A stretch of 64,000 nt of DNA from SHZI01 sp031409515 (GTDB lineage: Bacteria > Pseudomonadota > Gammaproteobacteria > Steroidobacterales > GCA-2729495). The position numbers were made by a program, and so were the translations under genes. How positions within the stretch are numbered: position 1 is the stretch's first letter; each line of letters begins with the position of its first letter. Shown one piece after another: positions 8,292 through 17,235 of this stretch. The DNA lies in NCBI GenBank assembly GCA_031409515.1, contig JANNXJ010000022.1, positions 1 through 64,000 on the forward strand, given 5' to 3'. The notes below the pieces were generated by a model. It had not been told where the DNA came from and ran no database searches. It saw only the letters and a list, made by a program, of their open reading frames with translations.

Positions 8292-9201
8292 CGCCGGCGG
8301 CTAGTGGCACCTGGTAAGAAATTGGCGACTGCCGCTGGTCTTCGAAGGTCACGATCTCAAAGGCCGACGGATCCGCCCGCAACGCCAGCAGCAGCTGGTT
8401 ATTGAGGCCGTGGCCGGACTTGCAGGCCGTCAACTCGCCCACCAGGCTGTGGCCCAGCAGGTAAACGTCGCCGATGGCGTCGAGAATCTTGTGCTTGACG
8501 AACTCATCCTCGAAACGCAGGCCATCTTCGTTCAGCACCCGAAAGTCGTCGAGCACCACCGCGTTATCCATGCTGCCGCCCAGAGTGAGTTGGCGGGCAC
8601 GAAGCATTTCAATGTCCCGGGCAAAACCGAAGGTCCGCGCCCGGGAAACTTCCCTGAGAAACGCCGTCGTCGAAAAATCCACCGTGGCCGTCTGCGCGTG
8701 CCGGCGGAAAACGGGATGGTCGAAATCGATGCGGAAATTGACCTTGAAACCGGCAAAGGGCTTCAGCTCGGCGAACTTGTCGCCGTCCTCGACCCGCACA
8801 GTCTTGCGGATCTGGATGAACTTCTTGGCGGCCTTCTGCTCGGCCACGCCGGCTGACTGCAGCAGAAACACAAAGGGTGCGGCGCTGCCATCCATGATCG
8901 GGACTTCGCCGGCACTGAGATCTACATAGGCGTTATCGATGCCGAGGCCGGCAAAGGCGGCCATGAGGTGCTCGATGGTCGCAACCTTGACCTCGCCCTG
9001 GACCAACGTCGTACCCAGCTGGGTTTCGCCGACCTTGCCAGCATCGGCACGCACATCCACCGGCGGATCGAGGTCCACGCGACGAAACACGATGCCGGAA
9101 TTCTCTGCAGCCGGACGCAGGGTCATATAGACCTTGCGGCCCGTGTGGAGGCCCACGCCGGACGCGCGAATGGAATTCTTGAGCGTGCGTTGCTTGACCA
9201 T
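8287..9201 (-). CDS. lpxC: UDP-3-O-acyl-N-acetylglucosamine deacetylase
   Basis: Zinc amidase that catalyses the committed step of lipid A synthesis. The zinc and catalytic residues align one residue short of E. coli: H78 in EHLMAA, H237 and D241 in HKILDAIGD, and H264 in KSGH. It has normal length (304 aa) and a clear N-terminus MVKQRTLKNSI. The gene closes the dcw region but is separated from ftsZ by a strong hairpin and a 327-nt gap, so it probably has its own promoter. Its C-terminus is short and lacks an obvious FtsH-degradation tail. Confidence 0.97.
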   Translation of the reverse strand: MVKQRTLKNSIRASGVGLHTGRKVYMTLRPAAENSGIVFRRVDLDPPVDVRADAGKVGETQLGTTLVQGEVKVATIEHLMAAFAGLGIDNAYVDLSAGEVPIMDGSAAPFVFLLQSAGVAEQKAAKKFIQIRKTVRVEDGDKFAELKPFAGFKVNFRIDFDHPVFRRHAQTATVDFSTTAFLREVSRARTFGFARDIEMLRARQLTLGGSMDNAVVLDDFRVLNEDGLRFEDEFVKHKILDAIGDVYLLGHSLVGELTACKSGHGLNNQLLLALRADPSAFEIVTFEDQRQSPISYQVPLAAGV

Positions 9202-9368
9202 GACTTACCGCTCCAACTGCTCCCTGTCGGCCCCAACCTGTCGTCGGCTTTGGACCTGCCGGCCTTGAGCCGACTGTGTCCGACCAGCAACAGGCGTAAA
9301 TGCGCGGGCCTGCCGGCCCCTAGGGGGGCAGACCAGCCGGAAATGAACGCCTTACAACCTAGCCAAGG

Positions 9369-9410
9369 CCCTGAAAATACAGGGAAAACAGGCGAAATTT
9401 CCTGCCTGTT
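9369..9410 (-). promoter_or_regulatory. two hairpins in the lpxC leader
   Basis: The 327-nt gap 9202-9528 contains no credible ORF. On the minus strand, first AACAGGC/GCCTGTT (9387-9410, 10-nt loop, followed by TTCC) and then CCCTG/CAGGG (9369-9384) form adjacent small hairpins about 160-210 nt upstream of the lpxC start. They could be leader structures of lpxC mRNA. No strong -35/-10 pair stands out; TTGCGG-18-TAGGGT near 9440-9470 is a weak candidate. Confidence 0.35.
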
Positions 9411-9478
9411 GCCAAGCAAAAGCCCCATCGCCTTGGTCTAAACCCTAGCACAGGCGGCGAAAATCCCGCAACGGCGCA

Positions 9479-9518
9479 GGTCCGGCAACCAGGGGCTGTC
9501 CGCCCCGGTTACCGGACC
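9479..9518 (-). terminator. hairpin terminator after ftsZ
   Basis: GGTCCGGCAACC and GGTTACCGGACC pair with one mismatch and enclose GGGGC/GCCCC, giving a stem of about 17 bp whose edge is 11 nt from the ftsZ stop. On the minus strand it is followed after some distance by GGGATTTTC rather than an immediate U-run. It probably ends or attenuates the dcw transcript before lpxC. Confidence 0.65.
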
Positions 9519-9528
9519 CCCGGGCAGG

Positions 9529-10749
9529 TCAGTCCGCCTGGCGCCGCAGGAAGGCCGGCACGTCGAGGAGGTCGAAGGAGGCCTCTCCACCCTCCGTCAG
9601 TTGATCACCCACGGCCCGCTGACGCTGCCAGGTCGGCTGGTCATAGGCGCCATAGCCGGCGGGCTCGGTCGCCTGGGTGGCCTGGGGAGACTGGTGCTGG
9701 TGCCCGTGATGACTGGCTCCCGGCCCCTGGCCCCGGTGACTCGCCGGCATTGCCTGGGCAACGACCCGCATCTGCGGCTGCTGCTTGACCACCGGCTGAC
9801 CCAGGCCTGTCGCCACGACGGTCACCCGGATGGTATCGCCCATCTCGGGATCGATGACCGTACCGATGACCACGGTGGCGTCTTCCGAGGCGCACTGCTT
9901 GACGGTCTCGCCGACCTGGCGGAACTCGCCAATGCCGAGGTTCTCGCCCGCGGTGACGTTCACCAGGATGCCCCGCGCGCCGGACAGGTTGACGTCCTCC
10001 AGCAGCGGGCTGGAGATGGCCGCCTCGGCAGCTTCCCGGGCCCGGTCCGGACCCTTGGCCGTGCCGGAACCCATCATGGCCATGCCCATCTCGGACATCA
10101 CGGTGCGCACGTCGGCAAAGTCGACGTTGATCAGACCCGGGCGGGTGATCAGTTCGGCGATGCCCTGAACGGCTCCCTGCAGAACCTCGTTGGCGGCCTT
10201 GAAGGCGTCGAGCAGCGTGGTCTCAGGCCCGAGTACCGACAGGAGCTTTTCGTTGGGGATCGTAATCAGTGAATCGACGTACTTGCCCAGCTCGGCAATG
10301 CCCTGCTCGGCAATGGCAAGGCGCTTCTTGCCTTCCATCGCAAAGGGCTTCGTGACCACGGCCACCGTCAGGATGCCCAGTTCGCGGGCGACCTGGGCCA
10401 CCACCGGCGCTGCGCCCGTGCCCGTGCCACCGCCAAGCCCGGCGGTGATGAACAGCATGTCGGCGCCTTCAATCACCTCGATGATCCGGTCCCGGTCCTC
10501 CATCGCGGCCTGGCGGCCCACATCCGGATTGGCTCCGGCCCCCAGGCCCTTGGTGATGTTGCAGCCAATCTGCAGGGCAGTCCGGACGTTCGAGGTCCGC
10601 AGCGCCTGCGCGTCGGTGTTGCAACAGACAAAGTCCACGCCATCGATCCCGGTGCCCACCATGTGCCGGACGGCGTTGCCGCCGCCCCCGCCCACGCCGA
10701 GGACCTTAATGACCGCGTTCTGACTGACTGCATCCATGAGTTCAAACAT
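9529..10749 (-). CDS. ftsZ: cell division GTPase FtsZ
   Basis: Tubulin homologue that forms the Z ring at midcell. Seen: the GTP-binding GVGGGGGNAV N-terminus, the tubulin signature GGGTGTGAAPV, the T7 synergy loop region NVDFADVRTVM, a histidine/glutamine-rich variable linker, and the conserved C-terminal peptide LLDVPAFLRRQAD that binds FtsA, ZipA and ZapD. The open frame extends 42 nt upstream, but ATG 10749 has a GGAG site about 9 nt before it and matches the family start. About 406 aa. A 49-nt gap separates it from ftsA. Confidence 0.98.
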   Translation of the reverse strand: MFELMDAVSQNAVIKVLGVGGGGGNAVRHMVGTGIDGVDFVCCNTDAQALRTSNVRTALQIGCNITKGLGAGANPDVGRQAAMEDRDRIIEVIEGADMLFITAGLGGGTGTGAAPVVAQVARELGILTVAVVTKPFAMEGKKRLAIAEQGIAELGKYVDSLITIPNEKLLSVLGPETTLLDAFKAANEVLQGAVQGIAELITRPGLINVDFADVRTVMSEMGMAMMGSGTAKGPDRAREAAEAAISSPLLEDVNLSGARGILVNVTAGENLGIGEFRQVGETVKQCASEDATVVIGTVIDPEMGDTIRVTVVATGLGQPVVKQQPQMRVVAQAMPASHRGQGPGASHHGHQHQSPQATQATEPAGYGAYDQPTWQRQRAVGDQLTEGGEASFDLLDVPAFLRRQAD

Positions 10750-10798
10750 TATCCTGTCTCCATTAACTTTGAGGATTGGCGACAACAACAAATCGTCG

Positions 10799-12034
10799 TT
10801 AGAAATTTCCCTGAAACCAGCGCTTCATCTGACCCCAGACGTCCTTTAGACCCGGTCCGACTGGCAGTTCGCCGGACGCACGCACCGCTTTGCTTCTCCC
10901 GTAAACCAGTAAACCAACCCCGGTGGAGTGAATGGGGTTACGCACCACATCACCGAGTCCCTTGACATGCTGGGGCACGCCCAGCCGGACCGGCATGTGA
11001 AAAACCTCTTCCGCCAGTTCGACGGCACCCTCCATCTTTGAGCTGCCGCCCGTAAGGACGATGCCGGCCGCGATCATGTCTTCGAACCCGCTGCGCCGAA
11101 GCTCGTCGCGGATCAGGCCGAACAGTTCTTCGTACCGGGGCTCAACGACTTCAGCCAGGGTCTGCCGGGCAAGGCGCCGGGGGGGCCGGTCGCCGACGCT
11201 GGGCACCTCGATGGTTTCGTCAAGGTTTGCCAGCTGGGAAAGCGCGCAGGCGTACTTGATCTTGATCTCCTCGGCGTACTGGGTCGGCGTCCGCAGGGAG
11301 ATCGCGATATCGTTGGTGACCTGGTCACCGGCAATCGGAATCACGGCCGTGTGCCGGATAGCGCCGTTGTTGAAGACGGCGATATCGGTGGTACCCCCGC
11401 CAATGTCGACGAGGCAGATGCCGAGCTCCTTCTCGTCATCCGTCAGCACCGCATGGCTTGAGGCCAGCTGCTCCAGGACGATGTCCTCGACTTCGAGGCC
11501 ACAGCGCTGGACGCACTTGACGATGTTCTGGGCCGCGCTGGCGGCGCCGGTGACCATATGGACCCGGGCTTCGAGCCGCACACCCGACATGCCGATGGGC
11601 TCACGGATGCCTTCCTGGCCGTCGATGATGAATTCCTGGGGCAGCACATGCAGGATCTTCTGGTCGGCGGGAATAGCCACCGCCCGCGCGGCGTCAATCA
11701 CCCGGTCCACGTCGCTCTGGGTGACCTCCCGGTCGCGGATGGCAACAATGCCGTGGGAGTTCAGGCTGCGAACGTGGCTGCCGGCGATACCCGCATAGAC
11801 CTGATGAATATCGCAGCCCGCCATCAGCTCCGCCTCCTCGATCGCGCGCTGGATCGAGATCACGGTAGATTCGATATTGACGACCACGCCCTTCTTCAGT
11901 CCTTTGGACGGGTGACTCCCGAAGCCAATGACCTCGATCTGGTTGTCGTCCTGCAACTCGCCAACGATAGCGACAACCTTCGACGTGCCGATGTCGAGGC
12001 CGACAATGATTCCCCTGCCTTCCTTCCTAGGCAC
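10799..12034 (-). CDS. ftsA: cell division protein FtsA
   Basis: Actin-like ATPase that tethers FtsZ to the membrane. The nucleotide-binding phosphate loops are visible as GLDIGTSKVVAIVG near the N-terminus and VDIGGGTTDIAVF in the second half, followed by VLTGGSSKMEGAVELAE. The C-terminus ends in a short amphipathic segment (DVWGQMKRWFQGNF), the membrane-targeting helix. It overlaps the ftsQ stop by 8 nt, as expected for coupled translation. 411 aa, normal length. Confidence 0.97.
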   Translation of the reverse strand: MPRKEGRGIIVGLDIGTSKVVAIVGELQDDNQIEVIGFGSHPSKGLKKGVVVNIESTVISIQRAIEEAELMAGCDIHQVYAGIAGSHVRSLNSHGIVAIRDREVTQSDVDRVIDAARAVAIPADQKILHVLPQEFIIDGQEGIREPIGMSGVRLEARVHMVTGAASAAQNIVKCVQRCGLEVEDIVLEQLASSHAVLTDDEKELGICLVDIGGGTTDIAVFNNGAIRHTAVIPIAGDQVTNDIAISLRTPTQYAEEIKIKYACALSQLANLDETIEVPSVGDRPPRRLARQTLAEVVEPRYEELFGLIRDELRRSGFEDMIAAGIVLTGGSSKMEGAVELAEEVFHMPVRLGVPQHVKGLGDVVRNPIHSTGVGLLVYGRSKAVRASGELPVGPGLKDVWGQMKRWFQGNF

Positions 12035-12833
12035 GGGGCAATAACTCCGTCGGTGGCAGTTCCTCGTCGGCCGCAGCTTTCACTGCCCGCTGCGGCTTCC
12101 AGCCAATGGAGAAGCCGTTGGTATAGCGCATGTCGACAAACTGCACATCGGTCGCCACCGGCGTCACCACGGTGTCCAGAGCTTCGTAGAAGCGGTTGAG
12201 CCGGGCATCCACATCCTGGGACCCCAGGCGCACGCCGATACCGTTGCTGAGCAGGAGGGTCCAGGCGCCACGCCCGTCCAGTTCGAGCGCAACAACCCCG
12301 AGGCCCCGCTCGAGAAGCTGCTCCTGGATCGCAACGTAGCGCGCAGCGACATCCGCTTCCGAACCTTCGGGACCGTTCAACTGCGGCAACTCGGCGGGAA
12401 TGTGGGTCGTGTGCCTGACGAAGAGGCGGCCCTGGGGGTTCAGCAGCCCGTCAGCGCCCCAGCGCGCAGCAGGGGCTTCTTCGGTCACCGTCACGTCCAG
12501 CGTGTCTGGCCATTGCCGGCTGACGCGGGCGGTGGCCACCCAGGGCAGTGCGGCTACCCGGGCCTGGATGGCGTCCAGGTCTGCCGCGAGGAAGCCCTTG
12601 CCCATGTAGCGGCGCAGCACTGACTCCAGCTGATCGGCGGAGACCCGCTCGAACTTGCCGTTGAACACCATGCGTTCCACGGGGCGATTGAGGACCCAGC
12701 GGCCGGCGGTAAAGAGTCCCGCCGTCACCAGGAGCAGGCCAATCAGGCTGGAGAGCGCGACCCAGGGGATCCGGGGCAGCTTTACCCGGGGTTCGTCCCG
12801 GCGTTTACGATTGCCCCGCCCGAAGATCTTCAT
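12027..12833 (-). CDS. ftsQ: cell division protein FtsQ
   Basis: Bitopic membrane protein of the FtsQBL divisome complex. A basic cytoplasmic tail (RGNRKRRDEPRVK) precedes one TM helix (VALSSLIGLLLVTAGLFTAG, about residues 25-45). The POTRA-like domain follows with RYMGKGFLAADLDAIQARVAALPWVATARVSRQWPDTL, the best-conserved FtsQ motif. 268 aa. The start overlaps ddl by 4 nt (ATGA). Confidence 0.96.
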   Translation of the reverse strand: MKIFGRGNRKRRDEPRVKLPRIPWVALSSLIGLLLVTAGLFTAGRWVLNRPVERMVFNGKFERVSADQLESVLRRYMGKGFLAADLDAIQARVAALPWVATARVSRQWPDTLDVTVTEEAPAARWGADGLLNPQGRLFVRHTTHIPAELPQLNGPEGSEADVAARYVAIQEQLLERGLGVVALELDGRGAWTLLLSNGIGVRLGSQDVDARLNRFYEALDTVVTPVATDVQFVDMRYTNGFSIGWKPQRAVKAAADEELPPTELLPRA

Positions 12834-13792
12834 GCGGTCACTCCGGGCACGGCGGCGAGGCTGGTCTCGAGGATCTGCCAGACAAGATCGTCAAAGCCAG
12901 TACCGGCAACCGCTGCCGCCATGGGCACGAGACTGTGACTGGTCATGCCGGGCACCGTGTTGATCTCGAGGATCAGCGGACCGGCCTGGGGAGAGACCAT
13001 GATGTCGACCCGGCCCCAGCCTCTGGCGCCGACGGCGTCGAAAGCGGCCCGGGCAATGTCTGCCAGCTCCCGCTCGCCCTCGGCTGGCAGGCCACAGGGG
13101 CACAGATAGCGGGTCTCGGCGCTGAAGTACTTGGCCTGATAGTCGTAGAACGTACTGTCGGTCTGGATGCGGATCAGCGGCAGGACCCGGTCGTGGAGGA
13201 TTGCCGCCGTGAACTCGGGGCCGGCCACCCACTCTTCCGCGAACACATCGCAGTTGAACCCGGCCGCCAGGTCCCAGGCCGCCTGCATCTGGTCCGGACG
13301 CTCAACCTTGCTCATGCCGATGCTGGAGCCCTCATCGGAGGGCTTGACCATCAGGGGCAGGCCGAGCTGCTCGCCCGCCTCCGCGAGATCAGCCACATTC
13401 CGGAGCACACAGTAGCGGGGTGTTGGCAGGCCCGCGCCCTGCAAGAGCCGCTTGGTCCGCAGCTTGTCCATGCTGATGGCGGACCCCAGCACACCGGAAC
13501 CGGTGAACGGCAACCCGAGGAACGTGAGCAGACCTTGCAGGGTGCCGTCTTCGCCGCCCCGGCCGTGCAGGGCAATCCACACCCGGTCATAGCGGCCGGC
13601 AGTCAGGCGGGCCACCAGATCCCGGCCGGCATCCAGACCTTCGGCCTGCACGCCCTTGGTCCGCAGGGCCTTGAGTACGGCATCGCCCGTCAGGAGGGAA
13701 ATCTCCCGCTCAGCGGATTCACCGCCCATCAGAACGACCACCCGGCCGAAAGCGGCCGGGTCCGTCACCCGGGGATAGCGGGAGGTCGTCAC
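12830..13792 (-). CDS. ddlB: D-alanine--D-alanine ligase (DdlB type)
   Basis: ATP-grasp ligase that makes the D-Ala-D-Ala dipeptide added by MurF. Visible family motifs: VLMGGESAEREISLLTG, HGRGGEDGTLQG, the ATP-grasp KPSDEGSSIGMSKV, and EINTVPGMTSHSLVPMAA at the metal site. Its place between murB and ftsQ marks it as the DdlB copy. 320 aa. It overlaps both neighbours by 4 nt. Confidence 0.97.
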   Translation of the reverse strand: MTTSRYPRVTDPAAFGRVVVLMGGESAEREISLLTGDAVLKALRTKGVQAEGLDAGRDLVARLTAGRYDRVWIALHGRGGEDGTLQGLLTFLGLPFTGSGVLGSAISMDKLRTKRLLQGAGLPTPRYCVLRNVADLAEAGEQLGLPLMVKPSDEGSSIGMSKVERPDQMQAAWDLAAGFNCDVFAEEWVAGPEFTAAILHDRVLPLIRIQTDSTFYDYQAKYFSAETRYLCPCGLPAEGERELADIARAAFDAVGARGWGRVDIMVSPQAGPLILEINTVPGMTSHSLVPMAAAVAGTGFDDLVWQILETSLAAVPGVTA

Positions 13793-14718
13793 GACGGACC
13801 CCCTTCCCGCCCGGCAGGGCCGGCGACGCGGTCGACGGGCTCGCCCAGGAACTGGACTTCGGTGTCGAGCCGCACGCCGGAGCGGGCTTCGACGGTAGCG
13901 CGGACCTTAAGGATCAGCGCCTCAATATCGGCAGCGGTCGCCCCGCCCGTGTTGATGATGAAATTGGCATGCTTCGGCGAGACCTCGGCACCGCCGATAC
14001 GGGTGCCCTTGAGGCCGGCGGCCTCGATGAGACGGGCGGCATGGTCGCCCGGGGGGTTCTTGAAGACGGAACCGCAGCTCGGGAGCCCCAGGGGCTGGCT
14101 TGCTTTGCGCTCAGAGACAAGTGTGCGGATGCGGTCCGCGGCCGCCGTGTAGTGTTCGTCAAACTTGAATCGCGCAGCCAGGAACCACTCCTCTAGCGGA
14201 CCGCGCACGTCCCGGTAACCGACCCGATAGTCCTCTCGCCCACGGGTGCGCACCGTCCCGCTGCGATCGACCACATCGACGTCGATGACTTTGGCCCAGG
14301 TTTCACCGCCAAAAGCCCCCGCGTTCATCCGGAGCGCCCCACCCACGGTGCCCGGAATCCCTGCGAAAAACTCGGCCGGCCCCAGTTCCCAGCGACTGCA
14401 CTGCCGCGCCACCACCGTGCACGGCACCCCAGCCTCGGCCTCGATAACCCCGCCACCCAGATTGCGGAGTCCGTTCAGCGCCTGTCCCGTAGCAATGACC
14501 GCGCCCCGAATGCCACCGTCCCGCACGAGGAGGTTGCTTCCGAGGCCGACCCAGTAGACCGGCGTGTCCGCATCGAGGCTGCGGAGAAAATCCAAAAGTT
14601 CATCACGACAACGCGGCGAATAATACACGTCTGCGGGCCCGCCGACGCGCCATGTTGTGTGTTTCGACATCGGCTCGTTACGGAGCAACTTGCCGGCAGG
14701 TTCACGCGTCGCTGTCAT
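13789..14718 (-). CDS. murB: UDP-N-acetylenolpyruvoylglucosamine reductase
   Basis: FAD-dependent reductase that converts UDP-GlcNAc-enolpyruvate to UDP-MurNAc. Seen: HTTWRVGGPAD at the FAD site, GLGSNLLVRDGG, GIPGTVGGALRMNAGAFG, and the catalytic serine context CGSVFKNP, followed by LIEAAGLKGTRIGGAEVS. This is the type IIa (Staphylococcus/Pseudomonas-short) form of about 309 aa. The frame is open far upstream, but ATG 14718 shares one base with the murC stop and matches the family N-terminus. Confidence 0.96.
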   Translation of the reverse strand: MTATREPAGKLLRNEPMSKHTTWRVGGPADVYYSPRCRDELLDFLRSLDADTPVYWVGLGSNLLVRDGGIRGAVIATGQALNGLRNLGGGVIEAEAGVPCTVVARQCSRWELGPAEFFAGIPGTVGGALRMNAGAFGGETWAKVIDVDVVDRSGTVRTRGREDYRVGYRDVRGPLEEWFLAARFKFDEHYTAAADRIRTLVSERKASQPLGLPSCGSVFKNPPGDHAARLIEAAGLKGTRIGGAEVSPKHANFIINTGGATAADIEALILKVRATVEARSGVRLDTEVQFLGEPVDRVAGPAGREGGPS

Positions 14719-16145
14719 CACGCGGGCGCACCAGTACGCGTGCTCACTGCACAGGCGTGCGCGTCGCGAAGACCGAGTGCCGCGCTGCCGATGCTCCCGG
14801 CGCCGAGAGTCAGCACGACGTCGCCTTCCTGCACCACGCTGGTCAGCAGCCCCAGAAGTTCCTCCATCTGGGGCACAAACACGGGCTCGATCTGCCCGCG
14901 ACTGCGAATCGCGCGGCAAATGGCCCGGCCATCGGCGCCCGCAATGGGCGCCTCGCCGGCGGCGTAGATCTCGGTGACCAGCAACCGGTCGGCGGCCGAC
15001 AGGGCCTCGGCGAAGTCGTCGAGGAGATCCCGGGTCCGGGAGTAGCGGTGCGGCTGGAAGGCTACGACCAGCCGTCGGTCCGGCCAGGCCTGGCGGACGG
15101 CCTCGATAGTCGCAGCAATCTCGGTCGGGTGGTGACCGTAGTCGTCCACCAGGACCACCCGCTTGCCGGCGAGGGAGATCTCACCCAGCACCTGGAGACG
15201 CCGGTCCACGCCCTCAAAACTGGCAAGGGCCTGCTGACAGGCCGCATCGTCCAGCTCCAGATCCCGGGCTATGGCTACGGCCGCAAGGGCGTTCAGCACG
15301 TTGTGCCGGCCGGGCAGGTTGAGGATGACCGGGAGAGGCGCCGCACCGGGGCGCACGACAGTGAAGCGGGACCGGAGCCCGTCCCGCACCCAGTCCTCGA
15401 CCCGGACATCCGCCTCAGGTGAGAAGCCGTAGGTCAGGGTAGCCCTGTGCAGCAGCGGAAGAATCTGGCGGACGCCCGGATCATCCAGGCAGACCACGGC
15501 CAGTCCGTAGAAGGGGAGGTTGTGCAGAAACTCCACGAAAGTGTGGCGGAGGCGCTCCATATCGCCGCCGTAGGTGGCGAGATGGTCATTGTCGATGTTG
15601 GTAACGACAGCAACCATGGGCTGCAGGTGGATGAAGGACGCATCACTCTCGTCTGCTTCCGCCACCAGGTAACGGCCCGCGCCCAGGCGGCCGTTGGAGT
15701 CGGCGCTCTTCAGCCGGCCGCCGATGACAAAGGTGGGATCCTGGCCCGCCTCGGCCAGAACGCTCGCGATGAGGCTGGTCGTCGTGGTCTTGCCGTGGCT
15801 GCCAGAAACCGCGATGGCATGGCGGAAGCGCATGAGCTCCCCCAGCATCTCGGCCCGCTGCACGACCGGTTTGCGAGTGGCCCTTGCGATCAGTACTTCC
15901 GGGTTGTCGTCTGCCACCGCACTGGAAACGACCACCACGTCGGCTTCGCCGACGTTCTCCGCCCGGTGGCCGATGTGCACCAGGGCACCAAGCCGGGTCA
16001 GCCGCCGCGTCACCGCGGACTCCTTCAGGTCTGAGCCCTGCACGGCATAGCCGAGGTTCAGCAGCACCTCGGCGATACCGCCCATCCCGACGCCGCCAAT
16101 GCCCACAAGATGGATCCGGTTAATTCGGCGCATCCGGTCACGCAT
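14718..16145 (-). CDS. murC: UDP-N-acetylmuramate--L-alanine ligase
   Basis: Mur ligase that adds L-Ala to UDP-MurNAc. Seen: HLVGIGGVGMGGIAEVLLNLGY at the N-terminal Rossmann-like domain, the ATP loop SGSHGKTTTTSL, the NIDNDHLATYGG segment, and LVDDYGHHPTEIAATI in the third domain. ATG 16145 has GGAGGGAG 5-12 nt upstream and is preferred to the longer open frame, which runs into murG. About 475 aa. It overlaps murG by 8 nt. Confidence 0.97.
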   Translation of the reverse strand: MRDRMRRINRIHLVGIGGVGMGGIAEVLLNLGYAVQGSDLKESAVTRRLTRLGALVHIGHRAENVGEADVVVVSSAVADDNPEVLIARATRKPVVQRAEMLGELMRFRHAIAVSGSHGKTTTTSLIASVLAEAGQDPTFVIGGRLKSADSNGRLGAGRYLVAEADESDASFIHLQPMVAVVTNIDNDHLATYGGDMERLRHTFVEFLHNLPFYGLAVVCLDDPGVRQILPLLHRATLTYGFSPEADVRVEDWVRDGLRSRFTVVRPGAAPLPVILNLPGRHNVLNALAAVAIARDLELDDAACQQALASFEGVDRRLQVLGEISLAGKRVVLVDDYGHHPTEIAATIEAVRQAWPDRRLVVAFQPHRYSRTRDLLDDFAEALSAADRLLVTEIYAAGEAPIAGADGRAICRAIRSRGQIEPVFVPQMEELLGLLTSVVQEGDVVLTLGAGSIGSAALGLRDAHACAVSTRTGAPA

Positions 16146-17235
16146 TGCGGCTCCCTCCTGTCGCAGCAGCAAGACAGGCGGCAACGATGGTCTCCGTTGC
16201 CTGGGGCATGGCCAGGGCCCGGGCACGCTCGGCCTGCGCCAGGACCAGGTCCCGGTTCACTACATAGGCCCGAAGTTCCGCGGCCAGCCGGCTGGGGGTC
16301 AGCTCGGACTGGGGCAGGAGCGTGGCGGCGCCGGCGTCGACCAGCCAGGCCGCATTGCGGGTCTGGTGATCGTCGACGGCGGCTGGAAATGGCACCAGCA
16401 CCGCACCGACGCCGGCGGCCGCCAGTTCCGCTACGGTCAGCGCGCCGGACCGGGCCAGGACGACGTCCGCCCAGCCGTAGGCTTCTGCCATGTCAGTGAT
16501 GAACGGCAACACGAGGGCCTCGACGCCGGCGGCCCGGTAAGCCGCCTCGGCCACCGACCGGGTGGCCTCCCCCGCCTGGTGGCGGATGTCGGGCCGCTGG
16601 TCCGGCAGCAGGAGCGCAATGGCCGCTGCGACGGTGGCATTGAGTGCGCGGGCGCCCTGGCTGCCGCCCAGGACGAGCAGGCGCAGCGGCCCCCGCCGGC
16701 CAGCGAAACGGACGGCAGGCGGTGGCAAGGCGGCAATGTCTGCGCGCACGGGATTACCCGTCACGCGCGTCTTCACGCTGGGCGAAAAACTGCCCGGGAA
16801 GGCTTGGAGCACTTCCCGGGCAAAACCAGCCAGAAGACGATTGGTTAATCCGGCGACTGCATTCTGTTCGTGGATGACCAGCGGGCGGCGCAGCAGCCAG
16901 GCAGCGAGACCGCCCGGCCCCGCCGTGTAGCCGCCCATGCCCAGGACCACCTTGGGCCGGCACCGCCGCACCACACTCATGGCATCCGCCACGGCGATGA
17001 GGATCCGCACCGGGGCGAGCAGCCAGCTGAGTACGCCCTTGCCGCGCAGTCCCTGGACGCGCACCGTTGCCAGCGGAAAGCCCTCGGGGGGCACAACCCG
17101 GGATTCGATGCCCCGCTCGGTGCCGAGCCACACCACCTGCTCGTTGCGAAGGCGCAGCGCACGGGCGACGGCCAGCGCCGGGAAAACGTGTCCGCCGGTG
17201 CCGCCCGCCATGATGAGGACCGGGGCCTGGCTCAT
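16138..17235 (-). CDS. murG: UDP-GlcNAc:lipid I GlcNAc transferase MurG
   Basis: Peripheral inner-membrane glycosyltransferase that converts lipid I to lipid II. Seen: the glycine-rich MAGGTGGHVFPALAVA loop, GMGGYTAGPGGLAAWLL, HEQNAVAGLTNRLL, GGSQGARALN, and the donor-binding ARSGALTVAELAAAG. The frame happens to remain open through ftsW up to 18723, but ATG 17235 overlaps the ftsW stop by 4 nt and gives a normal 365-aa enzyme. The long open frame is not a fusion. Confidence 0.97.
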   Translation of the reverse strand: MSQAPVLIMAGGTGGHVFPALAVARALRLRNEQVVWLGTERGIESRVVPPEGFPLATVRVQGLRGKGVLSWLLAPVRILIAVADAMSVVRRCRPKVVLGMGGYTAGPGGLAAWLLRRPLVIHEQNAVAGLTNRLLAGFAREVLQAFPGSFSPSVKTRVTGNPVRADIAALPPPAVRFAGRRGPLRLLVLGGSQGARALNATVAAAIALLLPDQRPDIRHQAGEATRSVAEAAYRAAGVEALVLPFITDMAEAYGWADVVLARSGALTVAELAAAGVGAVLVPFPAAVDDHQTRNAAWLVDAGAATLLPQSELTPSRLAAELRAYVVNRDLVLAQAERARALAMPQATETIVAACLAAATGGSRNA

